Below are positions 23,141-32,170 of a stretch of DNA of 64,000 bases, piece after piece. The DNA is from Undaria pinnatifida (Eukaryota > Sar > Phaeophyceae > Laminariales > Alariaceae). The DNA lies in the NCBI GenBank assembly GCA_012845835.1, contig JABAKD010000016.1, positions 8,694,121-8,758,120 of the forward strand. Direction: 5' to 3'. The position numbers and the translations under genes were made by a program. Position 1 is the stretch's first letter; every line of letters begins with the position of its first letter. The notes beneath the pieces were generated by a model. It had not been told where the DNA came from. It did not search any database and saw nothing but the letters and a program-made list of their open reading frames with translations.

Positions 23141-24130
23141 TCAGCCCAGGTACTGGTTAAGGGTCGCGTCCACTTCTCTGGCCAGTATAGGGTTTATGCG
23201 ATGGGGTCGAGAAGTGACCGGAGCGCTGCCCTCCGGAACCGAGATTTCAAAGGGCATTAGGGAGCATGACTCAAAATCCGTCTTCGAGGTGGAGAACACG
23301 TCAGAAAAGTCGCAGAGCACATCCCCCAATTGCTCAATGGTCGGGGGGTCCCAACCAGGGCCGTGTAAGTCGAACGCAATATCCCGCAGGTGCGGTGGGA
23401 GTCGGGCCCAGACGCGTAGAAATGCAGAACGTTGGACTGGGTTCAAACGTTCCATAAGCGTCGGCGAGGGCGGCGGTACGGCGGGAACTATCCCCTCCGC
23501 GTCCGTCGGACTCGCGACCGCAGAGACCTGGCTGTCCGAAGTCTGGCCAGGGTGGGGACCCGCAGCCTTGATAGGGTGTTGCAAGGCACCCAGCGGGATG
23601 CGCAAAAGTGGGGCGTCGGCGACCCCGATAAGGTCGCCTGGCTCGAGGTCCGCGACACCTATGACGGGAAGCACCTGTCGTCCTGAAGCAACAAAGTGTT
23701 TCTGTCCCGAAAGAATATCCGGCTGCGGCAGTATGTCGACAAGATAGTGTCCTGTGAGCGCAGGAGAGCCGTTACTGCGCACCAAGTTGACCGCGAGCAG
23801 TTGGGGCTCGTCCGACAAAGTGACGCCTGTAGAGCCATCATAGCGAAGGTGGAAAGCACCGTTCGATGCTGCGAGGTCGACGGCATATGCCGCTACGCCT
23901 GCTGTGGCGTGGTGGGACAACGTCAGCTCGCCCAAAACCCTATTATCGAGAGGACGAGGGGGCAGGGCGCGGTACGAACGGGTGTTGAAGCGCATCCAAC
24001 TGTCGCGGCCCAGCAAGACAGCGTGCTGCATAACCGAAGGAGGGACCACGCATGCCCACACCACGAGAGAGCATGTTGGTTCTTTTTCGAGGAAGAATTG
24101 AACGCCCAGACGGATGTGGGTCGCGGTCCG
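23141..24130 (-). CDS. chromovirus protease C-terminal part and RT N-terminal leader
   Basis: Same frame as the protease N-terminus, separated from it only by the TAA at 24,131-24,133. It starts RTATHIRLGVQFF and reaches MQHAVLLGRDSW, the hydrophobic-LLGRD motif that closes retropepsins. A Pro-rich linker leads to LCDFSDVFSTSKTDF and PHRINPILAREVDATLNQYL, the standard lead-in to Ty3/gypsy RT. The frame stops at 23,141, while the expected continuation (GLIQHSTSPYSSPLVVI) is found in another frame directly downstream. Confidence 0.85.
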   Translation of the reverse strand, partial: RTATHIRLGVQFFLEKEPTCSLVVWACVVPPSVMQHAVLLGRDSWMRFNTRSYRALPPRPLDNRVLGELTLSHHATAGVAAYAVDLAASNGAFHLRYDGSTGVTLSDEPQLLAVNLVRSNGSPALTGHYLVDILPQPDILSGQKHFVASGRQVLPVIGVADLEPGDLIGVADAPLLRIPLGALQHPIKAAGPHPGQTSDSQVSAVASPTDAEGIVPAVPPPSPTLMERLNPVQRSAFLRVWARLPPHLRDIAFDLHGPGWDPPTIEQLGDVLCDFSDVFSTSKTDFESCSLMPFEISVPEGSAPVTSRPHRINPILAREVDATLNQYLG

Positions 24131-26281
24131 TTAAGGGGCGGATTCGCCAAAACCACCCCAGGAGCGAGGGCTGCTGGGTCGCTCGCACGCCGATGAGGCG
24201 GCGCCTACCGATAGCATACGATCCAACACGTCACGACGGATGAAGGTTTGAGGGGAGCCAGTGTCAAGCAGCGCTGTACATACGTAGGGCGCAATAGCGT
24301 CCCCTCCGCCATGTATTGCAATATCGGTAGTGAAAGGATCGTCGTCCAGCGTCACGGTACCCCCGACGAGGCAGGGGCCATGTTCTGGCAGTGCGCGGTC
24401 TGAGGCGCCGCGAGAAGCTATCGCCAAAACCTCCGGGCTTTGATCGGCGGGTGTACCCGAAAAATAGGCCGAAGGAGGGCCTTGGTCAGCGCCGACCGCG
24501 GTCCCCAAGCGCGACTGCTGAGCGGACGAAATTTCATGGATTCCAGCATTCCCGGTGGGCCTGCGGAATCGACGAGGTGAGGCCGGGTGTGGCGATCCGT
24601 CCTCGCTGTCGCGAATTGCTTCGCGAACGGCAAAGAGTGCCTCGCCGAGCAAATTTTTTCCTCTCCACTTGTGTGGATCCTTGGCGTGGGGGTCGTCCGC
24701 CCGGAGACCTATACCCCACACTGTGTCTAGAGGACTGGCCTCTGCCAGAAATTTGTTGCCAGTGCTCAAAAGGTGATTTTTCATGGCTGGGTTCTGCGTA
24801 AATTTGGCATAGTTGCCAGATAACACGGCATTTTGCTTCTCCCTGTCCCAAACGGCGGTGTCAAAGTTGCGCACGCCTCGACCGACGCGTTTGTGTGTGC
24901 TGGGGTCAGACGATGACATGATGAGCTCCACAGCGCGATGGTCTTGAAAAAGCCGAGCCTTTTCAGCCATCATGAACTGCTCCGCGCGAGAATATGAGAC
25001 GTCGTCGACGACAAACGACGAAGGAGACCACTGCGAGAAAAAGGACGGCGGTTGCCAGCACAACACTACTTTGTCTGTAGAGTATTCGAGGGAAGGGTCA
25101 AAAGTCGACGGTGCCAACCCGTCGGAGGCCGTGTTAGGCATATGAGCTTGTAATGTCCCCGTCTGGGGACACCAGTCTCTGGCACTTTGGGCCTGCAGCG
25201 TCCCCGTCTGGGAACGCCCGGCCTCGGGAGCACGACGCGAGCCCGAACCCACGGGTGGTCGCGTCGTGGCCTTGTAGCTCTTTGGCGTAAAATCGCAAGG
25301 AACTGCTCTCACTGCACCCGAAGGGACAGGGGGCTCGGAGCTGTTACTGCTTGACGAGAGACGCGATTCTTCCCTATCTTCACGGGAATAGCGTACAGCT
25401 GATCGGGCTGGAGGCCGTGGCGTCACCACTGGCCCGTTGCGCAGTGTCGGATCTATATCCTGTGCCACTGAGGCAGACGTAGCCTGGTGCACGTGGGTTA
25501 GCGTGCTTAAAGACGGAGCAGGGCCCGTAGACCCTGTGGGTGTCTTCGAGAGCGGGGCTCGGGCAAGTGGAAATAAATTCTTCGCCCGAGGGGGCTCCTT
25601 CCCGTTAGCCCTCTTGGAGGAGAGAGACGAGGTAGCTAAGCTTGTCGGCTCCTCCTTGATGGGAAAAAGGATAGAGCGCCCGCTACTATCGCGAGGAGAC
25701 ACCGGATCAAATCTTGGAAAAGATATCGGTGCATACGGGTTGGCTTTCCCACACCTCAAACCAATCGCCGCTTTACGGTCAGGAAGAGGTGGAGACGAAC
25801 CCGCTCGCGTATGGGGGCGACGCGTCGTCGCCGCAGTCTTCTTGCTGCGCGACGCGTGCCTGGGGGGAGCGTGCAAGGTGCAGGCTCCTGAGTCATGGTT
25901 GAGGGGGGCAGCATTAGGGGCGCGTGCCTCCGTTGTCGAGCTTGAGCCACGGCAGGGGTTAACGGCGTTGGAAGTGCTGGTCCCCATTGCCGAACTCGGA
26001 CCATGATCGAGGGGGGCGTCACTGTGGGCGCGCACCCCCTTCGTAGAAAATGTAACCTGGCTGGGGGGGGGCATGCTGGGAGCACTGGTCCCCACCGCCG
26101 GCACTGCGCCGTGAAAGTCATCAGGCGACGTAGGAGCCCGTGGGCTCTTGATAGAAATAATTTGCGCCGCGCCACGTGTAAGGCGAACGACAGGCACTCG
26201 AGCATCTTGTGAAAGCAAAGGAAGTGTCCCCGACAGTGCCGTCGGCGTACGGGTCGGGTGTGCCGTACCGCCGTCGCCCTG
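24131..26281 (-). CDS. chromovirus pol N-terminus: Pro/Ser-rich region, NADAR domain, retropepsin
   Basis: There is no ATG near the start; the frame opens right after an in-frame TGA (26,282-26,284). Residues of about the first 380 are Pro/Ser/Arg-rich with two QTGTLQA repeats. The NADAR (YbiA-like) domain spans about 25,075-24,600: FSQWSPSSFVVDD, YSRAEQFMMAEKARLF, YAKFTQNPAMKNHLLSTG, FLAEASPLDTVWGIGL and WRGKNLLGEALFAVRE. All the conserved blocks of the family are there, including the Glu of the AEQF block and the Glu/Asp of the LAEASPLD block. NADAR enzymes cleave N-glycosidic or ADP-ribose bonds. Next, retropepsin begins (VCTALLDTGSPQTFIRRDVL, catalytic DTG) and runs into a TAA at 24,131. 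See findings for the role. Confidence 0.92.
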   Translation of the reverse strand, partial: QGDGGTAHPTRTPTALSGTLPLLSQDARVPVVRLTRGAAQIISIKSPRAPTSPDDFHGAVPAVGTSAPSMPPPSQVTFSTKGVRAHSDAPLDHGPSSAMGTSTSNAVNPCRGSSSTTEARAPNAAPLNHDSGACTLHAPPRHASRSKKTAATTRRPHTRAGSSPPLPDRKAAIGLRCGKANPYAPISFPRFDPVSPRDSSGRSILFPIKEEPTSLATSSLSSKRANGKEPPRAKNLFPLARAPLSKTPTGSTGPAPSLSTLTHVHQATSASVAQDIDPTLRNGPVVTPRPPARSAVRYSREDREESRLSSSSNSSEPPVPSGAVRAVPCDFTPKSYKATTRPPVGSGSRRAPEAGRSQTGTLQAQSARDWCPQTGTLQAHMPNTASDGLAPSTFDPSLEYSTDKVVLCWQPPSFFSQWSPSSFVVDDVSYSRAEQFMMAEKARLFQDHRAVELIMSSSDPSTHKRVGRGVRNFDTAVWDREKQNAVLSGNYAKFTQNPAMKNHLLSTGNKFLAEASPLDTVWGIGLRADDPHAKDPHKWRGKNLLGEALFAVREAIRDSEDGSPHPASPRRFRRPTGNAGIHEISSAQQSRLGTAVGADQGPPSAYFSGTPADQSPEVLAIASRGASDRALPEHGPCLVGGTVTLDDDPFTTDIAIHGGGDAIAPYVCTALLDTGSPQTFIRRDVLDRMLSVGAASSACERPSSPRSWGGFGESAP

Positions 26282-27884
26282 TCAGTTGCCAGTGCGAAAG
26301 GTACCTGGTTGGCGCGCGTTGGGGTTTCCGCTCGGATTGTGGGTTGCCCCGAAACGCTTCCCCGGAGCAGACACGGAAGCCGAGGAGACTGGCGAGGGCG
26401 GGACAGTACCTTGTTGGCCAGGCGTGTATGTGCTGTTGTTGTTACCGCTGTGGCTGTTGTCTGTCCCTGGTCCCGTGGGTACCCTCGTGATTGGTTTGAA
26501 CGATTTCGGGGATTTTTGTTGTACGTTTGCGAGCGAGAAGACCGTCCGTCGCGGCGGTAGCTAACCATACGTGCTTGCCACCGTCGGAAAACGTCATCAT
26601 TGCCAAGTTGGCCAAGTTCAGGGTTTAGACAGCCACTGGCGTTGATAAAAGGATGCCTACAGTTGCGTAAGGAGTGAGTGTCTTCGTGACAGTTGAGGCA
26701 ATGACCCCTGTTTTCTCGGAGAGCCGCGGCGCGGGCAGAGGGCGTGAGGAGGCCGCTCCAGAGGGGAGGGTCGTCGGTATTAAACGAGGCACTAACAGCG
26801 AAAACTTCTGCATAGTGTTGTTCTTCTAGGGGCCAGCAGTTGGACATTTTGTCGAGCCAGGGGTCGGTGGAATCAACAATCGGCATGTCAATCGGATTAT
26901 GGCTCGAACCCGTCTGCCAAGAAGGCGACTGGGACAGCACTCGGCCCTGGCCGCGCCCATGAACGGCGGGCCGGGGCCCCGACGGGGCGGATGACCGTGA
27001 TCCCGTCGAAAAAACAGGTAGAGAAAAATGTTTTTCGCCGTTGACGGCAGGTTTCTTATTGTGCGCCAAGTCACTAAACGCTTTCCACATGGCATCTAAC
27101 GAGGCGCATGGCCGTGGGTCCGTAGCCTTCGAGCCAGGGTATAACGTAGGCATGAGCGTCGGAAACTGCTCGTTGACCGCCATTCTAACCACCTCCAGCA
27201 CGACATCCGTCCCCGGGGACAAAACACGCTCACTCCCCGTGACTGCCGATACTAGCACACGGAACTCCCGACTAAAATCAGAAAAAGGCGTGCCGTTACA
27301 CACTCCAAAAGTGTGCAACTTAGTGTAGCCTTCGCCCGTGTCGACCCGGTCAAAGTGCGTCACGAGCAGGCGTAGCAGGAGGGTGAAAGCCTCGGGCCCA
27401 GATGCCCCTCCGTCCAACGCTCTTGACACCTGTTCAAAGAAATCGTCGATCAAGGTGGTCATGCGAGCGGTCGTGGGCCTGTCAGGTGTTATGGCAAGGT
27501 TGAATGCCAGGCGGAGGGGGTGGACCCAACCAGGAACCCACGTGGGGGCACGTACACCCTCTTGGCAACGGTCGACACAGCGCATGAGTATGTCAGTCAT
27601 GGCAGACCGAACCGAACGCGTGAGTTGCTGTGTGCCGTCAGACTTGTTCAAAGAGGCGGGGAACGGTAGCACAGAAATGCGTGATACGTCCTTGTGGGAG
27701 AGCTTAACATAGGCACGCCTAACCGAGTCATCGAGCGTTGATTTAGCTAGAGCCGCGGCGGTAGCAAGTTCGGCGGTACGCTCGCGGGCCAAATCCGAAG
27801 AAACAGGCTTGGTGTGGTCGCCCGACGCAGTTAGTTTGATCAGCCGGTCGGCGGAAGAGGCAATATCCACCAGGGAAGGACGTT
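26282..27884 (-). CDS. chromovirus Gag: capsid and CCHC nucleocapsid
   Basis: Helical capsid-like sequence (WVPGWVHPLRLAFNLA, FFEQVSRALDGG, FTLLLRLLVTHFDRVDTG, FSDFSREFRVLVSAVTG) is followed by a single zinc knuckle CLNCHEDTHSLRNC (CX2CX4HX4C) at about 26,700. A basic, Asn/Gln-rich tail comes after it. After the knuckle the natural frame probably shifts into the pol frame (between about 26,545 and 26,440) and ends ...TFRTGN at the TGA 26,282-26,284. One frame remains open down to 25,756, but it is only a shadow there. Gag packages the element RNA. The start is unclear: the frame opens at 27,884 without ATG, and sequence upstream in other frames looks continuous with it. Confidence 0.8.
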
Positions 27885-27936
27885 ACTTGCCTCCTGCCAG
27901 CTACCACTGTCACCTGGCCGTGGTCCGTGTTCGAGC

Positions 27937-29232
27937 TCAAAGACGAGCGGGAGGACGTTGACGAGTCGTCCCACGCTGAGGGCCCTCGTGCGCTGTTTCG
28001 CCGTCCTCCGGTGCTTCCTCCCGAGCTGCGACCGCCGTCCCGGTTGGTTCGGGCCTGGTTGCTCCCTTGGCGGCCCTGTGGGCCACCACCAGTACCCGAC
28101 GATCCTCCCGCGCTTCCACCACCGTTGCCACCACCGCGGCGGTTGTGGTGGCCACCACTCCCACCATTTTCCCGTTTCCCCCACTCTGGCCGCCACCACC
28201 CCCGGAGTTACCACCTCCACGGTTGCGGTCCCCCCGATCACGGCTGCCACCGCGCCGCTGTTTGGTGAAGCGCCTTCCTTCCAGCGCTTCCTTTGGAGTC
28301 GGCCACAGGACTGGGTCAGGGGCGTTGTCGTGGGCCAATCTTAAGGCTTTGACCAAAGCGAGGGTAGGTGCTCGCCTCATCTGCCCGAAGGCGGACGAGG
28401 TGTCGCGGCGAGCCCAGACTGCTCCGACCGAAAGGTCTTCTGCCTTGAACGACGACCATCGCTCTGAAGTTAGAAGGGCCGTGGCCGCTGCTATCACCGC
28501 CTCCGCCAGATGCGCCGAGAACTCGACCCTCGGCGTGGTAGCCATGTACTGGACGCTGCCAGACATGAAAACGTCGTCCCCGGGTCGTGTATCTTGGGAG
28601 GCAACACCCAGCGGGCGCGCCGAGGAAGGGGCAGCTCTCGCCGGAGTCGATGTAGCTGAGAGGGCAACGGCTTGGCGTGCCCTCTCTACCGCGCGGGACG
28701 CCTCGCGAGCAGCGGCCTTCGCCTGATCGATGGCGTGATCCTCACGGCGTCGACGTTCGTCATCGAGCCGTCTGCGTTCCTCTCGTCGAAGCAGGGTCGC
28801 GTTGGCTTCGTCGAGAGCTCTTTGGGCCCGAGAAATTTCAGACTCTGAGTCTGAGGGGCCGGCATGGGAGCGCTGGTCTCCGTAGCTCTGGGGAAGGCGC
28901 TCTGTCGAGCGCGGAGAGGTCAGATGTCGACGGTGGTGCTCTGAGGACAGCTGGAGATGCTCCCTCGAGGCTGGGGATATTTGTCGTCGTGATGTCTCCG
29001 CGCCCGGTAGGAGTTTTTCCGCCTCGTCGACCGGCGAGTCGGGGTGGTCGGTCGCTGTGCCGTGTTGTTGACTCGTGTTGGAGTCACTATCGTCGTCAAG
29101 GTTTTCGGCGCGTCCTCCTCGTCTCGATTCGCGGGACCTCGAGCGTTCCCGTCCTTCTCCCTGGGCCTCCTGGATGGGGCGCGTGGAGGACCGCAGCCTG
29201 CCCGAGTAGCCCCCATCGTCACTGGTGGACAT
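27937..29232 (-). CDS. chromovirus first ORF: coiled-coil and RGG-rich leader of Gag
   Basis: Starts at a true ATG (29,232; MSTSDDGGYSGRL). Residues about 1-130 are Ser/Arg/Glu-rich and likely disordered. Residues about 145-205 are a charged helix suited to a coiled coil (RREERRRLDDERRRREDHA). A folded-looking segment follows (FSAHLAEAVIAAATALLTSE), then a Gly/Arg-rich end (GGNSGGGGGQSGG). Around 28,177 the RGG-rich coding sense moves to another frame (HHNRRGGGNGGGSAGG), consistent with a one-base change in a G5 run. So the stop at 27,937 is probably not the natural end, and this ORF likely belongs to one Gag protein with the capsid. Confidence 0.7.
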   Translation of the reverse strand: MSTSDDGGYSGRLRSSTRPIQEAQGEGRERSRSRESRRGGRAENLDDDSDSNTSQQHGTATDHPDSPVDEAEKLLPGAETSRRQISPASREHLQLSSEHHRRHLTSPRSTERLPQSYGDQRSHAGPSDSESEISRAQRALDEANATLLRREERRRLDDERRRREDHAIDQAKAAAREASRAVERARQAVALSATSTPARAAPSSARPLGVASQDTRPGDDVFMSGSVQYMATTPRVEFSAHLAEAVIAAATALLTSERWSSFKAEDLSVGAVWARRDTSSAFGQMRRAPTLALVKALRLAHDNAPDPVLWPTPKEALEGRRFTKQRRGGSRDRGDRNRGGGNSGGGGGQSGGNGKMVGVVATTTAAVVATVVEAREDRRVLVVAHRAAKGATRPEPTGTAVAAREEAPEDGETAHEGPQRGTTRQRPPARL

Positions 29233-30260
29233 GATGCCTCTGCAAAAATGATGGTGGTTGAAGCTACGCGACGCACAGCAGTAGTGGAACGCTGTTGATC
29301 GAGAAAGATCAGAGAGGGGTCCGAGGTGCGTCAAATTAGTAGCAGTACTAATTTCGGAAGAAAGGGAACAGCTGTTTCTTCGACGCACAAGACGGATCGA
29401 CGTATGTACTGAAACCCATACGATAACGCGTGTACTGGAAAATTCGCCAAACGAAAAAGCCCAAACATTCCACGAGCACCGCCTGTTCCTTCCCACGGGT
29501 AGATCACAAGGAAGAAGCCCCGACATGAGCTCCTAGAGCACTGTGCCCGTAGTCCAAGGGGGTCCCGCGAAGGGCGGTCTGGCTCCGACAGCAAAGGTGT
29601 ATGCTGGTCGATGGGCTCTCTCAGCAAGCGAAGTCCCCGTCGAAGGTCATTCGAAGGGTTGATTCCAGTATGCTTGTCCGTGGCGTGTCGTGCATATGCC
29701 TCCGAGCCTCAAAGCGCGAAAAAAAAAGTACGAGTCGATGGCCGATCTTGGGGCTTGTGCTGGCAACTCGCGGAGATGTGCTGTGCAACATGCTGGCAGA
29801 GCGCGGAGCAAACAAGTCTGATGGGTGGGGCTCGGGCAGTTCCACTGCGGAGTGGTCTATGACCAGCTGGCGGTGAACTGATGCAACCAAAGGCCGGGAC
29901 GAGGAGTGTGCTCCGAAGAGCAGTGTCGTCCGCCCGTACTCGGAAGGTATCCTCTGTGTGGTGCGTGCCCAGCAACCAACAGAAGGGACCAAAACTCGAG
30001 ACGAGGAGTGTGCTCCGCAGAGCAGTGTCGTCCGCACGTACTTGGAAGGTGTCGTCCGTGTGGTACGTGCGCGGCGACCAACAGAAGGGGCCCCTGCCAT
30101 CTCACTGCTGTTGTGGTCGCCGTTGTAGGAGGAAGGGCGCTCCCTCCATTGAGAAGCCACCCGAGAAGGAACAGGGGGTGTGGGCTCGATGGAAAGCAAA
30201 AGCAAAATCGCTACGAAAAAATAATCGGAGAGATTTGAGGAACGCTGCCACAATAGCATA
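29233..30260 (-). other. chromovirus 5' leader
   Basis: Untranslated leader of about 1 kb between the primer binding site and the Gag ATG. It holds the 102-bp tandem duplication. No protein motif is recognised in any frame. Confidence 0.7.
29898..30090. repeat. 102-bp tandem duplication in the chromovirus leader
   Basis: Two units starting GACGAGGAGTGTGCTCCG at 29,898 and 30,000 also share GAGCAGTGTCGTCCGC and CAACCAACAGAAGGG. They are about 85-90 percent alike by eye. Each unit contains the small inverted pair GGAGTGTGCTCC. Confidence 0.85.
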
Positions 30261-30278
30261 TCAAGCTCGTCGACGCCA
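30261..30278 (-). other. candidate primer binding site
   Basis: Two bases after the 5' LTR the minus strand reads TGGCGTCGACGAGCTTGA. The leading TGG would pair with a tRNA CCA end. The tRNA is not identified. The TRIM element at 33,024 has a similar site, TGGCGCCGTCGAC. Confidence 0.55.
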
Positions 30279-30280
30279 CA

Positions 30281-30549
30281 TGTTAAATTAAAGGGTGGGG
30301 ACAAAGAGTGCCCCCTGCAGGTCTGCCAATTGAGCAGGTCCTCGGAGAGTACTCACTTTCGTTCGTTTGTAGAGATGTAGCTTTATTCGTTTCCACCAGA
30401 GCCCGGGATAGCTTCTGAGATCGGAGGCACGTGCCTCCGATCTACTTCGTAACTTTCCCGAATATAAAACGCCAACCTTATCATACGAAACCCATCCAAA
30501 TGATCTCAAATTCGGATACCTACAGGCCTTTCGAGGCCGTATCTTAACA
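30281..30549 (-). repeat. 5' LTR of the chromovirus (element is on the minus strand)
   Basis: 269 bp, equal in length to the other LTR and differing by five substitutions. The 26-bp palindrome is intact (30,418-30,443). The target duplication TACA follows at 30,550-30,553. Confidence 0.95.
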
Positions 30550-30553
30550 TACA

Positions 30554-31520
30554 ACTGATCGGTGGAGTATCGCAAGCCGGCACCAGCAGAAAGAAAAAAC
30601 GTCCCCGGGTATTCCCGTCTTCGTTTCATGCTGTACAACGCGATTGCAGCGGATGAAGCCATTTGCCCCCAACGTTTTTATCTCGTTCGTCCCTGCGACG
30701 TTCTTTCACCTAGATCGCAGGATGTTGACGTGGAAGAACGGCGCCTTCGAGCGCAAACAGACATTTTTGACGGCCGCTTTTCACTGCTGGCTTCCGTGAC
30801 TTTCGAAAACTCGATCAACAATTCAAGCACGACGACCTCGCCACACCGTATTGAGAGCTTTCCGCCCCCTTTTGCTCGGCCCGCTAAATCAAGGAGTCTC
30901 TCACCGACACACAAAAAAAACACACACGCACCATCAATCTGGTTGAGGCTTCGGCACTTGCTGTGCTACCGCTTCCTGTAGAGGGCCCGGTGGCGTCGCC
31001 GCCCGTCCCCCCCCCCTCTCGCACTCCAAGGAGTCCTACCGTTGGCAACGCATGCGTCGCCGACGCCGCCGGCGGTTCCGTGTTGTCTTCGCCCATTTCC
31101 GTTTTTGCTGCCCCCCCATGTGAAAACACACTCTACCGTGCGCCTGGTGCCGGCGCTCGTCTACGTTTGGACAAAGCTGCACCGAATTACGGGTTCGCGG
31201 TGCTCCTTGTTTCGAATGGCCGAGCTGGCGTCGGTTAAATCGACTTTCGCGAGCAGATGCCGCTTCGTCCTTTTCGCTATGGAATATGGGCGCACCAAGT
31301 TTCAATAAAGCTGCGTTGGGATTGATGACTGCGTCCCGACCACCGCCGTTTTATCTCCTTGAGACCTTTGCACATTTTTGGGGGAAAACACTTGGAATTA
31401 GTGTAGGATGATTTTTGCTGCGGTAAAATGGCGAAGGCACCCCTCTGTTGGAGTTCAATCCCTAGACCTTCCCCGCCCTACTTATTGCGCACTTGGAAGG
31501 TGACGAGCAACCCCCCTACT
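30554..31520. other. no gene recognised
   Basis: A 139-codon open frame (30,562-30,981, +) shows no motif and starts without a clear ATG context. Near 31,375-31,400 is a copy of the short AACACTTGGAATTAGTGTAGG-like dispersed element. Confidence 0.4.
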
Positions 31521-32170
31521 GGAGTACCTCGTACACGGGGTTGCCTAACCGGTCGCCCCGGTGGCGTATCAGGTTATCCTCGAGCCTGGTATAGGTCAGT
31601 TTCGTGAGTTCGAGCACCCCCGCCTAGTGCATACTCGTATCAATTCGTTGGGATTTTTTCTTGTGCACAACTTGACTTGCTGAAAGCGCGAGAGCGTGAG
31701 TTAGCAACACTCGATGAAATATCGACGAGCAGTGGGAGTGTTGAACCCTATGCGCGATAAAAATTGAAGGCAAGAACCGGGGGGGAGAAAGGACGACACC
31801 TGTGACCACGGTTTGTCCAGAAGCTGGAAAGTAGAAGTGCGCGAAAAAAAAAGCCATCATGTGGTAGAGCATGTCAAGGTGGGAGCCGTCGATGGGCCCT
31901 CGGAAGCAGTCGTAAAACAGGTACAAGTATATACGGAGTATATATTATCGTTGTCTCCGCCGAAGAAGGAAGGGCACTCTGAACATGTACACCCGAAGGC
32001 AACTACAAGAGCAGTAACAATACACTGAGCCACAGGGGGCTCAACTCGAACATATCGAAGATTGGGACCGCCAATCATATCAATTGTTCTACTCTACCAT
32101 CTCTGTAGATTCTATGCAGTCATACACATCATACATCAGACTTGTGCGCAGGCATAAATCAACATTCCCC
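31521..32170 (+). repeat. duplicated block D, long copy
   Basis: Starts GGAGTACCTCGTACACGGGG and, after about 308 bp of unique sequence (31,547-31,854), continues CATCATGTGGTAGAGCATGT through CCGCCGAAGAAGGAAGGGCA to TGCGCAGGCATAAATCAACA. The copy at 34,319-34,658 has the same two parts joined directly. The two copies agree at roughly 95 percent by eye. Class unknown. Confidence 0.85.

Larger units (their letters stand above)
17737..30549 (-). mobile_element. Ty3/gypsy chromovirus with NADAR domain, complete with LTRs
   Basis: A 12,813-bp LTR retrotransposon read on the minus strand. Direct terminal repeats (17,737-18,005 and 30,281-30,549) begin TGTTAA and end TTAACA, and are flanked by the 4-bp duplication TACA (17,733-17,736 and 30,550-30,553). 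Gene order is gag, NADAR, protease, RT, RNase H, integrase, chromodomain. The order (integrase after RNase H), the GPY/F module and the chromodomain place it among chromoviruses of Ty3/gypsy. Five differences in 269 bp between the LTRs point to a recent insertion. The polyprotein is broken by several frame changes and by TAA codons at 24,131-24,133 and 20,299-20,301. Confidence 0.95.

Noticed and set aside
25437..26006. 189-codon + strand open frame inside the chromovirus
   Set aside because: Antisense shadow of the Pro/Ser-rich pol region; no motif and no promoter or splice context.
25756..26440. Arg/Pro-rich tail of the Gag frame
   Set aside because: Overlaps the pol frame; its composition is what an off-frame reading of Pro/Ser-rich coding DNA gives, so I end Gag at the TGA at 26,282.
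30562..30981. 139-codon + strand open frame after the 5' LTR
   Set aside because: No motif, no clear ATG and no codon pattern; listed only as unassigned sequence.
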